From contig PKTM01000026.1 of the NCBI GenBank assembly GCA_002869145.1, positions 1 to 64,000 on the forward strand: a stretch of 64,000 bases of DNA, read 5' to 3'. The notes under the pieces are model-generated. The model did no database searches, had not been told where the DNA came from, and was given only the letters and a program-made list of their open reading frames with translations. The translations under genes were made by a program, and so were the position numbers. The stretch's first letter is position 1, and every line of letters starts with the position of its first letter. Below are positions 1-6,366 of the stretch, piece by piece. The DNA comes from Denitrovibrio sp. Its GTDB lineage: Bacteria; Chrysiogenota; Deferribacteres; Deferribacterales; Geovibrionaceae.

Positions 1-74
1 ATACCTTAGAGGCCCTTTTCTCACTAACAATGTCAACTAATAGACAGCATTAAAATTATGTTCCTACTCAAAAG

Positions 75-102
75 AAGGCCGGAAATTATCCGGCCTTTTT
101 TT
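75..102 (+). terminator. Rho-independent terminator
   Basis: An 8-bp perfect stem (AAGGCCGG at 75-82, CCGGCCTT at 90-97) closes a 7-base loop and runs into a T tract to 102. The T tract suits a + strand transcript ending here, from a gene left of the window. The A-rich left flank could also help stop cysK, whose stop codon is at 136 on the minus strand. Positions 1-74 hold no recognisable gene. Confidence 0.7.
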
Positions 103-135
103 ATGTTTAAATGAGAGAGGTTCAAGGGAGAATCA

Positions 136-1062
136 TTAACTGGAAAAAACGCCTGTTGATAAATATCTCTCCCCAGTATCTGGAAATAAAACCACAATGC
201 GCTTCCCTTTGTTCTCATCTCTGGAAGCTATAACTTTTACAGCATGAAAAACAGCCCCTGATGAAATTCCCGCAAGCACACCCTCATCTTTGGCTAGAGC
301 AGCAGCAGAAGCAAAAGCATCTTCACTTTTGACCTGTACAATCTCGTCCACTACACTGCTGTCGTATATCTTCGGAATAAAACCTGCTCCGATACCCTGT
401 ATTTTATGAGGTGAATGTGTTCCACCTGATAAGACGGGTGATTCTGCTGGTTCCACAGCCACTATTTTAACATTTGGATTTCGTGATTTAAGTACCTTCC
501 CAGTACCAGATATTGTCCCGCCAGTTCCAACACCTGAAACAAAGATATCAATATTTCCATCTGTGTCAGCCCATATCTCCTCGGCGGTGGTTTTAATATG
601 TACTGCCGGATTTGCAGGGTTATTAAACTGGTGAGGCACAAATGAATCTCTGAACTTTTCAGAAAGCTCTTCAGCTTTTTTAATAGCTCCTTTCATACCT
701 TCTGCACCAGGTGTCAGCACAAGCTCAGCACCATAAGCTTTAAGAAGTGCTCTGCGCTCAACGCTCATAGTATCAGGCATTACGAGAATAAGCCTGTGAC
801 CTTTCACCGCACAAACAAACGCAAGCCCTATTCCTGTGTTTCCGCTTGTGGGTTCAATAACAACTGTACCCTCACGAATAAGTCCAGCCTGTTCAGCGGC
901 TTCTATCATAGCCAGACTGATTCTGTCTTTCACGCTGCCCCCGGGGTTGAAAGACTCCAGCTTTGCAACAATTTCAGCATCCGTATCTGTACTTATTTTG
1001 CGCAGTTTCAACAGCGGCGTTCTGCCTATAAGTTGTGTAAGGTCTTCAGCAATTCTCATCAT
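136..1062 (-). CDS. cysK: Cysteine synthase A (O-acetylserine sulfhydrylase)
   Basis: This PLP enzyme makes L-cysteine from O-acetyl-L-serine and sulfide in the cytoplasm. The 308-residue length is normal for CysK/CysM. Visible motifs are NPGGSVKDR near residue 40-48, whose lysine binds PLP; PTSGNTG, the substrate loop; [12 protein letters not shown], the phosphate-binding glycine loop; and GISSGA near the C terminus. The protein starts [18 protein letters not shown], so the first or second Met may be the start. It is transcribed divergently from an Rrf2-family gene at 1224, the arrangement expected if that regulator controls cysteine synthesis as CymR does with CysK in Firmicutes. The family assignment is secure; CysK rather than CysM is likely from the motifs. 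Confidence 0.95.
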   Translation of the reverse strand: MMRIAEDLTQLIGRTPLLKLRKISTDTDAEIVAKLESFNPGGSVKDRISLAMIEAAEQAGLIREGTVVIEPTSGNTGIGLAFVCAVKGHRLILVMPDTMSVERRALLKAYGAELVLTPGAEGMKGAIKKAEELSEKFRDSFVPHQFNNPANPAVHIKTTAEEIWADTDGNIDIFVSGVGTGGTISGTGKVLKSRNPNVKIVAVEPAESPVLSGGTHSPHKIQGIGAGFIPKIYDSSVVDEIVQVKSEDAFASAAALAKDEGVLAGISSGAVFHAVKVIASRDENKGKRIVVLFPDTGERYLSTGVFSS

Positions 1063-1112
1063 TTTTACTCCATTTATGTTTTTTGTTGTTCAATTTTAAT
1101 TATATACTTTTT

Positions 1113-1198
1113 CTATAGATTTAGTGAACAATATAACCTATACTCATATCTGTCAATGACTTTTTTTTAATTGAAATAATAAATAAGTAATCTATAGT
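1113..1198. promoter_or_regulatory. Divergent cysK/rrf2 promoter region with paired CTATAGATT sites
   Basis: CTATAGATT at 1113-1121 is exactly inverted by AATCTATAG at 1189-1197. On the + strand TTGAAA (1171-1176) and TATAGT (1193-1198), 16 bp apart, form a plausible sigma-70 promoter for the Rrf2 gene, with one copy of the repeat on its -10. On the minus strand the other copy sits just upstream of a TATAAT-like box at about 1099-1104 that could serve cysK. The two copies therefore look like operators for the divergent regulator. This is read from sequence only; Rrf2 sites vary between families. Confidence 0.4.
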
Positions 1199-1223
1199 TG
1201 TATTGATACGGAGGTATCTGCCT

Positions 1224-1688
1224 GTGTTCTCTATGAAAACGGTTTATGCGCTAAGAGCTTTGCAATTTCTTGCTGAAAAATATGAAACAGGGCATGTCCT
1301 GATTAGTGTAATTTCAGAAAATGAAAAGATTCCGAAAAAATTTCTGGAAACAATACTGCTGACACTTAAAAATGAAGGACTCCTAACGAGTAAGATAGGA
1401 AAAGGTGGAGGCTACATATTGGCGCTCCCGCCGTAACAAATACATCTTGATGCTGTTGTTAAAGCACTTGAAGGTGATATAGCACTTATTTCATGTGCAG
1501 ACAGCGAAAACGGTTCAAATAAATGTGAGCACTGCGAAAGTTACAACACGTGCGGAACAAGACTCGTAATGACATCCCTTTCACAAGAACTAGCCATGTC
1601 ACTGAAAAACAAAACTGTAAAAGACCTGTTAGAAGAAGCCAGAACTGCCAGACAGCAAAGCTCCGGTTCATATGACTACATGATCTGA
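1224..1688 (+). pseudogene. Rrf2-family (CymR/IscR-like) regulator with one in-frame stop
   Basis: Reading from the GTG at 1224 (GGAGG at 1210-1214, 9 bases upstream) gives a 154-codon Rrf2 protein interrupted by a single TAA at 1434-1436. The first part (70 codons) has the winged-helix typical of Rrf2: MKTVYALRALQFLAEKY, then IPKKFLETILLTLKNEGLL, and a wing ending GGGYILALPP. After the stop the same frame continues QIHLDAVVKALEGDIALI and a three-cysteine motif, CEHCESYNTC, with a further Cys nearby, as in cluster-binding or CymR-type members, ending SYDYMI. Family alignments usually have Glu right after the double Pro, so GAA to TAA would explain the stop. Without readthrough the dimerisation and cysteine region is lost. 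An alternative start is ATG 1233, but its ribosome-site spacing is poor. Confidence 0.8.
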
Positions 1689-1806
1689 TTTCTTATCATT
1701 TCTATATTTTAATTATTATATATTTTTAAAAAAATCTGTAACCATTCTAATCTCCGTTCGTTATGTAGTCAAATAACGTGTGATACACAAAATACGGAGG
1801 TTCAGA

Positions 1807-2556
1807 ATGAGAAAGTTTTTTACAGTGATTTTTGTTATAATGATCGCAGTTGCAATGAGCTCAGTGGTATATGCCAAAGGTGGAAAAGGTCACTCTGGCG
1901 GAATGGGTTCAGCAGGCGGAGCAAGCTCTTCTGGCGGAACGGGCGGAAGCTCAAGTTCTGGCGGAATGGGTTCAGCAGGCGGAGCAAGCTCTTCTGGCGG
2001 AATGGGTTCAGCAGGCGGAGCAAGCTCTTCTGGCGGAATGGGTTCAGCAGGCGGAGCAAGCTCTTCTGGCGGAATGGGTTCAGCAGGCGGAGCAAGCTCT
2101 TCTGGCGGAGCGGGCTCAGCAGACGGCGCAAGTTCTTCTGGCGGAATGGGCGGAAGCGCTTCATCCGGCAGTAACGGCGGTTTTGGTGCAATGGGAGCAG
2201 ATGCAGACCATGAGCCAGGCACAGGCATAGACACTGATGGCGACGGAGAAGCTGACACATTTGGCGGATTCCAGGGTATGAACGAAGATACAGACCGTCA
2301 GCCCGGTTCAGGCTACATGGGTGGAACAAACCCTGACTACGACCCTGCTACTGACACAAAAATGCTCGATCTAGGTGCTACATATAACGATGGAACATGG
2401 ACTTTTCCTGACGGAACAGAACATGTACCCGGAAGCGGTGATATGATAGGAATAGGTGCTGGTGACGGAACAATGCCGCGCCCACAAAATGGAACAGGAT
2501 TCGGTAATAGATGGATCGATGCGGATACAGAAGAAGGCTTCTCTACTGCAGGCTAA
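1807..2556 (+). CDS. Secreted Gly/Ser-rich repeat protein 1
   Basis: The 249-residue protein starts at ATG 1807 (GGAGG at 1796-1800) with a clear signal peptide, MRKFFTVIFVIMIAVAMSS, ending near VYA-KGG. Residues about 30-112 are a low-complexity Gly/Ser/Ala tract built from 12-residue units of the type GGMGSAGGASSS. The second half is different: it is acidic and aromatic, with DTDGDGEADTFGG resembling an EF-hand or thrombospondin type 3 calcium loop, and repeated (D/E)xxxxPGSG phrases. No enzyme domain is visible. It is first in an apparent operon with an ECF sigma factor, an anti-sigma factor, a lipoprotein and a second Gly/Ser-rich protein. I infer an exported, possibly surface or matrix, structural protein; function is unknown. 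Confidence 0.8.
   Translation: MRKFFTVIFVIMIAVAMSSVVYAKGGKGHSGGMGSAGGASSSGGTGGSSSSGGMGSAGGASSSGGMGSAGGASSSGGMGSAGGASSSGGMGSAGGASSSGGAGSADGASSSGGMGGSASSGSNGGFGAMGADADHEPGTGIDTDGDGEADTFGGFQGMNEDTDRQPGSGYMGGTNPDYDPATDTKMLDLGATYNDGTWTFPDGTEHVPGSGDMIGIGAGDGTMPRPQNGTGFGNRWIDADTEEGFSTAG
1897..2139 (+). repeat. 36-bp in-frame tandem repeats in Gly/Ser-rich gene 1
   Basis: The 36-bp unit beginning GGCGGAATGGGTTCAGC occurs at 1897-1932 and then as four identical head-to-tail copies at 1960-2103. A diverged copy follows at 2104-2139, and a shorter 27-bp variant lies between the first two copies. Each unit encodes 12 residues, so copy-number change keeps the frame. The near-identity at DNA level points to recent duplication or gene conversion. 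Confidence 0.9.
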
Positions 2557-2573
2557 TTTAGCAGAATAACAGA

Positions 2574-2599
2574 GGCGGGGAGCATAAACAGCCCCCGCC
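2574..2599 (+). promoter_or_regulatory. GC-rich hairpin between repeat gene 1 and sigma factor
   Basis: GGCGGGG (2574-2580) pairs with CCCCGCC (2593-2599) around a 12-base loop. It is followed by TTAAAATGG rather than a T run. It lies in the 59-bp gap between the first structural gene and the ECF sigma gene. It could act as a partial terminator or mRNA-end stabiliser that lets the secreted protein be made in excess over the sigma factor. It could also be a plain terminator. Confidence 0.5.
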
Positions 2600-2615
2600 C
2601 TTAAAATGGATTAAG

Positions 2616-3101
2616 ATGAACGATAAACGGCTTGTCCGGAAATTTTTCGAAGAGAACAGCGGTAAGCTTTTTGCATACATGCTGAAGATGGCTGGGAACA
2701 GAGACGATGCAGAAGACTGTTTTCAAGACTGCTTCATAAAGTATACCGAGAAATATCCCGACAAACTGAGTATGCCGCTTCTGTACACTGTGGCAAAGTC
2801 CATATGTCTGGACAGATTTCGTAAAAACAGAAGATATGAGCACTCAGAGGTAGATTCTGAAAGCACCTCACCGTCTCCTGAAGAGGCACTTATTTCGAAA
2901 GACGCTAATGCTTCTTTGAATAAAGCGATGAGTATGCTTGAAAAGGATGAGAAAGAACTCCTTGCCCTCGCAGGGCCACAAGGGCTTAAGTATTCCGAGA
3001 TATCAGAGATAACAGGGCTGAGTATAGCAAATGTTAAAGTTAAAATACACAGAGCAAGACAAAAACTGAAAAAGAACCTTGGAGAGATGAACTATGCATG
3101 A
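2616..3101 (+). CDS. ECF RNA polymerase sigma factor
   Basis: This 161-residue protein has only the two sigma-70 domains of an ECF factor. Region 2, about residues 5-70, contains the NRDDAEDCFQDCFIKY helix and the VAKSICLDRFRK segment that contacts the -10. Region 4, about residues 100-155, holds the helix-turn-helix YSEISEITGLSIANVKVKIH followed by RARQKL, which reads the -35. Its last 8 bases overlap the start of the next gene, an anti-sigma-like membrane protein, indicating translational coupling. It probably drives this operon of secreted Gly/Ser-rich proteins. The inducing signal cannot be read from sequence. Confidence 0.93.
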   Translation: MNDKRLVRKFFEENSGKLFAYMLKMAGNRDDAEDCFQDCFIKYTEKYPDKLSMPLLYTVAKSICLDRFRKNRRYEHSEVDSESTSPSPEEALISKDANASLNKAMSMLEKDEKELLALAGPQGLKYSEISEITGLSIANVKVKIHRARQKLKKNLGEMNYA

Positions 3102-3672
3102 CGAGAAAGAAATACTTATCAGCCAGTTCATAGACAATGAGCTGAATCTGGACGAAAAGATAGAATTTGTGCAAGAGGTCAGACAGAGTGAAGATTTTAC
3201 TTCTGAAGCACTCGAAATGCTGGAGCAGGAAAAGCTTTTAGAAAAAGCTTATAACACCCCTGCCCCTTCATTGCCTAAGGCTAAACAAAAACCTAAGGTT
3301 ATAAAAGTATCTTTCGCTAACACTGCATCTTTGACAGCTCTTGCTGCATCTTTACTTTTGGTAGTAAAAGTCTTTTTCCTTACTCCTGAAACAATGCCAG
3401 ATAACAAAGAGCTCCACCGTTTTGTACTTCATATGCCCGGTGCTGAAAATGTTTCTGTTGCAGGATCTTTTTCTGCTTGGCAAAATATAAAAATGCAGCA
3501 GGCAGGCGGATCAGGATACTGGCAGGTGTCACTACCTTTGAGCGAAGGCGAACACACCTACTCTTTTATTGTTGATGGTAAAGAGCAGATGGCAGACCCT
3601 ACAGTTTCCGCAAGACAAATGGACGACTTCGGCGGCGAAAACTCAATATTAAAGGTGGGTGACAAGGTTTGA
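3094..3672 (+). CDS. Anti-sigma factor with glycogen-binding-like (CBM48/E-set) outer domain
   Basis: The 192-residue protein starts inside the sigma gene. Residues 1-70 are an acidic helical region (ISQFIDNELNLDEKIEF) like the cytoplasmic sigma-binding part of small anti-sigma factors. Residues about 76-97 are a single membrane helix (TASLTALAASLLLVVKVFFL). The outer part, residues about 105-190, resembles the AMPK-beta/CBM48 E-set fold: VSVAGSFSAWQ, a YWQVSLPLSEGEHTYSFIVDG strand pattern split by the usual turn, then a DDFGGENSILKV end. A carbohydrate-sensing anti-sigma factor is the natural reading, but binding of a glycan is inferred from fold resemblance only. Confidence 0.8.
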   Translation: MHDEKEILISQFIDNELNLDEKIEFVQEVRQSEDFTSEALEMLEQEKLLEKAYNTPAPSLPKAKQKPKVIKVSFANTASLTALAASLLLVVKVFFLTPETMPDNKELHRFVLHMPGAENVSVAGSFSAWQNIKMQQAGGSGYWQVSLPLSEGEHTYSFIVDGKEQMADPTVSARQMDDFGGENSILKVGDKV

Positions 3673-3977
3673 GAAAAGTTTTAATACTCGCAATTTTACT
3701 GATTTTTTACGGATGCGCCACAATGAGAGTGCAGCAAAATGACCAATCAGTGAAAATGAGCTTTAAAACAGAAGCAGAAGAAGTAATATTTTACAGTTCA
3801 GCGAACGGTTTCAAGCCTTTACAGGCCAGTAAAAACGGTGAATGGTGGACTGTTACAATAAATAATACAAAAAAGATGAAGTATTTTCTGAAAACAGATG
3901 AAAATATTTACATCCCTGAATGCAAAATGAAGGAGTTTGACGATTTCGGCGGCGAACTTTGTATTTATGAAAGGTGA
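3669..3977 (+). CDS. Small lipoprotein with E-set-like domain
   Basis: This 102-residue protein starts at TTG 3669, overlapping the stop of the anti-sigma gene, and begins MRKVLILAILLIFYGCATM with a lipobox ending in Cys16, so it is probably a lipid-anchored exported protein. The rest (VIFYSSANGFKPLQ, GEWWTVTI, KYFLKTDENIYIPE, then EFDDFGGELCIY) has the same strand order and the same DDFGGE ending as the outer domain of the preceding anti-sigma factor, so the two domains look homologous. It may be a partner or competitor for the same ligand. No direct function is known to me. Confidence 0.75.
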   Translation: MRKVLILAILLIFYGCATMRVQQNDQSVKMSFKTEAEEVIFYSSANGFKPLQASKNGEWWTVTINNTKKMKYFLKTDENIYIPECKMKEFDDFGGELCIYER

Positions 3978-3981
3978 TAAT

Positions 3982-5010
3982 ATGAAAAAGTTAATTATAT
4001 TAAGCATGTTAATTATTACGTCGGCAGGTTTAGCAAATGCCGAAACTATATATGAAAATCTTTACCAAAATGCTCTAAAAGCAGGTGTCAGTGAAAGCAC
4101 TTCCCGTATGCTTGCTGAAAGAACAGATAATGCCGGATTTAACGAACAGGACACTGCAAAAATATCAGAAGTAATCTCGGGTCTTTATAAAGCAGGCGCT
4201 CAAAGCGCAGCTGAAAAAGTTCTGGAAGGGATAGCGAAGAATATTGCTCCGGCAAGAATAACAAAAGCTCTTGAAAATGTACAAACAAGATATAACAAAG
4301 CTATGCAGATAGCTTCTCAGTCAGGAGTAGAAATGAAAAATCTAGAAACAGTTGCAGGTGTTCTTGCTGAGGCTATGGCTGCTGGGGCTGATGAGGATAA
4401 TCTTGCTCAAATATCAAAATCTATAAAAACAAAAGCAAGCGATAAAAACGACTACTCAGAGTCTGTTTTTGAGCTTTACAGAGATATGGTGCGTTATGGC
4501 GTGGACAACGATAAAACCTATGAGGTCACTACTAAGATGATGAATAACCTGACCAGCAACGAAATCAATAACCTTAAAACTAATTTTAATAAAAAAGCTC
4601 CGTACTCAAATGTTAATAATATGGCTGAAAGCATGGGTTATAATGCAGAGCAGGGGATGCGTGGATCATCTGGACAAGGAAGCATGGGTGGCTCTGGCGG
4701 TTCTGATGGTTCTGACGGTTCTGGAGGCATGGGAGGCTCAGGCGGCTCAGATGGTTCTGGCGGATCAGGCGGTTCTGGCGGAATGGGAGGTTCAGGCGGC
4801 TCAGATGGTTCTGGCGGAATGGGAGGTTCAGGCGGCTCAGATGGTTCTGGCGGAATGGGCGGATCAGGCGGTTCCGGAGGTTCTGGAGGCATGGGAGGCT
4901 CAGGCGGCTCAGATGGTTCTGGCGGAATGGGCGGATCAGGCGGTTCCGGAGGTTCTGGAGGCATGGGCGGATCAGGTGGTTCCGGAGGTTCTGGTGGTGG
5001 GAAAAGATAG
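3982..5010 (+). CDS. Secreted Gly/Ser/Asp-rich repeat protein 2
   Basis: This 342-residue protein starts at ATG 3982 (AAGGTG at 3971-3976) with a signal peptide MKKLIILSMLIITSAGLANA cut before ETIYEN. Residues about 21-225 are non-repetitive, charged and helix-rich with regular Ala/Leu spacing, perhaps an all-alpha domain. Residues about 230-342 are almost only Gly, Ser, Asp and Met in units such as GGMGGSGGSDGS, ending GGGKR. It closes the sigma/anti-sigma operon and shares the 12-residue Gly/Ser/Met period of the first protein in the operon. I infer an exported fibre- or matrix-like protein. No domain name is assigned. Confidence 0.8.
   Translation: MKKLIILSMLIITSAGLANAETIYENLYQNALKAGVSESTSRMLAERTDNAGFNEQDTAKISEVISGLYKAGAQSAAEKVLEGIAKNIAPARITKALENVQTRYNKAMQIASQSGVEMKNLETVAGVLAEAMAAGADEDNLAQISKSIKTKASDKNDYSESVFELYRDMVRYGVDNDKTYEVTTKMMNNLTSNEINNLKTNFNKKAPYSNVNNMAESMGYNAEQGMRGSSGQGSMGGSGGSDGSDGSGGMGGSGGSDGSGGSGGSGGMGGSGGSDGSGGMGGSGGSDGSGGMGGSGGSGGSGGMGGSGGSDGSGGMGGSGGSGGSGGMGGSGGSGGSGGGKR
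4777..5000 (+). repeat. 36/72-bp in-frame repeats in Gly/Ser-rich gene 2
   Basis: A 36-bp unit beginning GGCGGAATGGGAGGTTCAGG is present as identical copies at 4777-4812 and 4813-4848. A 72-bp unit beginning GGCGGAATGGGCGGATCAGG at 4849-4920 is largely repeated from 4921 onward. Period and phase (12 codons) match the repeats of the first gene in the operon although the base sequences differ. Confidence 0.85.
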
Positions 5011-5177
5011 CACCATAAAGACTACACAAAGCTGAAACATCATGTAATCACCACAGCCATAAAAAAATTGATAAAACAAACATCAATTAAACTTCGCAAA
5101 TGATAAAAGGATCATTTTTTCTATCTGCAAACAACGAATTAAGCTATTTAATTACTATTGATATTGCGTAATATCCT

Positions 5178-5504
5178 TTAATTTCTGGTAACGAGACACT
5201 CATGAGCTTTAGCACAGTCTTCACAGTTAAAAAAGTTTTTAATAGCACCTGTCACAGACTGAGGGCTGTTCTTATCAACAACAATAAGGGGTATATCGTT
5301 CTTTTTGCAAATATTTTTTGCCTTGTTTGCCATGTTATGGCTTGAGCAGGTTGTTAGAAGTACAACACAGTTAGAGCATTTTACTGACTTCTCGAAACTG
5401 CTGTTTAATGTATTAAAAACCTTAGCTTTGCAGCCAATATCTTTGAATGAATTCTTGTATTCTTTCTCCATCCTGCTAAGTCCGCCAACTACACTTACTT
5501 TCAT
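5178..5504 (-). CDS. DUF2325-family protein
   Basis: The 108-residue protein MKVSVVGGLSRMEKEYK has the pattern of DUF2325 proteins: a Rossmann-like start with VVGG, a central CSNCVVLLTTCSSHNMANKA with cysteines and an SHN motif, and a KKNDIPLIVVDKNSPQSV region. The tail carries a further CEDCAKAHEC cysteine cluster, suggesting metal or redox binding. It is transcribed alone, with a very good Fur box 26-44 bp upstream of its start. An iron-repressed role is inferred. The biochemical function of the family is not established. Confidence 0.75.
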   Translation of the reverse strand: MKVSVVGGLSRMEKEYKNSFKDIGCKAKVFNTLNSSFEKSVKCSNCVVLLTTCSSHNMANKAKNICKKNDIPLIVVDKNSPQSVTGAIKNFFNCEDCAKAHECLVTRN

Positions 5505-5529
5505 AACTAGCCTCCAATAATCATCTCTA

Positions 5530-5548
5530 TATAATGATTATCATTATC
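5530..5548. promoter_or_regulatory. Fur box upstream of DUF2325 gene
   Basis: TATAATGATTATCATTATC matches 17 of 19 positions of the classical Fur consensus, GATAATGATAATCATTATC, and is itself nearly palindromic. It lies between the minus-strand DUF2325 start (5504) and the end of the EAL coding region (5599), so it can only be in the promoter of the DUF2325 gene. Confidence 0.8.
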
Positions 5549-5598
5549 AATAAGCAAAGTCAAGTATAATATTAAGATTATATAACTCTTTTTTTACT

Positions 5599-6330
5599 TT
5601 ATTTGGAAATCTGCAGTTTGCGTCCGCTTTTCAAAAGCTTGATGGTATCTTCTTCGCTCATAGGTTTGGCAAAATAAAATCCCTGAATAAAGTCACAGTC
5701 CAGTTTCTTAAGATACTCCAGCTGACTCTTGTGTTCCACACCTTCTGCAATAACAAGCATTCCAAAGTTTTTGCCAAGAGAAATAATTGCATCTGTTATA
5801 TGCTGTTCGTCCTTGTTATCTGTCAGCTCTCTGGTGAAGGTTTTGTCTATCTTTATAATACTTATAGGAAATTCTTTAAGATAAGCCATTGATGAATACC
5901 CTGTGCCGAAGTCGTCCAGTGACAGTCTGGCTCCATAGGATTTCAACTCTTTCATAGTGTCGATGGCCGCTTTTACATCCTGAATAACAGTGTTCTCTGT
6001 TATCTCCAGAATGAGTTTGTGGGCGCGTATACCTGTTTTTTCTATAATATCTTTCACCTGATTAGGAAACACTGGGTTCTGAAACTGCCTGCTTGAAACA
6101 TTTACAGAAAAGCTAAGGTGTTCATAACCAAGCTTGTTTATCTTTTTCATTGTTTTACAGGTCTCGTTAAGAACAAATTGACCTATTGAATTTATTAGCG
6201 GGCTCTGTTCTGCCACATCTATGAAACTTCCCGGTAAAACAAGGGTTCCGTCGCTTTTCTTCCATCTGATCAGAGCCTCAAAACCTTTAATCTCGCCATC
6301 CCTTAAACTGACAACAGGCTGATAATACAT
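5599..6330 (-). CDS. EAL domain, separated from its GGDEF partner by one stop codon
   Basis: This is the cyclic-di-GMP phosphodiesterase half of what should be one 894-codon PAS-GGDEF-EAL protein. The frame upstream of the Met used here continues KREFV, RRALL and DL back to a TAA at 6367-6369, then straight into the GGDEF part. The EAL domain looks catalytically complete: FEALIRW, ILEITENTV, SLDDFGTGYSS, IIKIDKTF, VIAEGVEH and FIQGFYFAKPM are all present. The ATG at 6330 has a GAGAG about 6 bases upstream, so separate translation of a free EAL protein is conceivable. Otherwise this is a decayed 3' end. Confidence 0.8.
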   Translation of the reverse strand: MYYQPVVSLRDGEIKGFEALIRWKKSDGTLVLPGSFIDVAEQSPLINSIGQFVLNETCKTMKKINKLGYEHLSFSVNVSSRQFQNPVFPNQVKDIIEKTGIRAHKLILEITENTVIQDVKAAIDTMKELKSYGARLSLDDFGTGYSSMAYLKEFPISIIKIDKTFTRELTDNKDEQHITDAIISLGKNFGMLVIAEGVEHKSQLEYLKKLDCDFIQGFYFAKPMSEEDTIKLLKSGRKLQISK

Positions 6331-6366
6331 TACGAACTCTCGTTTAAGAAGTGCTCTGCGTAAATC

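Noticed and set aside
1-74. Possible gene fragment at the left edge
   Set aside because: Too short to recognise in any frame; only the terminator after it can be supported.
1897-2139. Direct repeats as a CRISPR array
   Set aside because: The copies are contiguous, without unique spacers, and encode protein repeats in frame. No cas genes are present.
1835-2329. Long open frames on both strands across the Gly/Ser-rich gene 1 repeats
   Set aside because: They arise from the 36-bp period, which keeps all frames open. Only the frame with a signal peptide and ribosome site is plausible.
4610-5035. Long alternative frames, including Pro-rich ones, across the repeats of Gly/Ser-rich gene 2
   Set aside because: Same repeat effect. 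They lack starts with ribosome sites and overlap the clear secreted protein.
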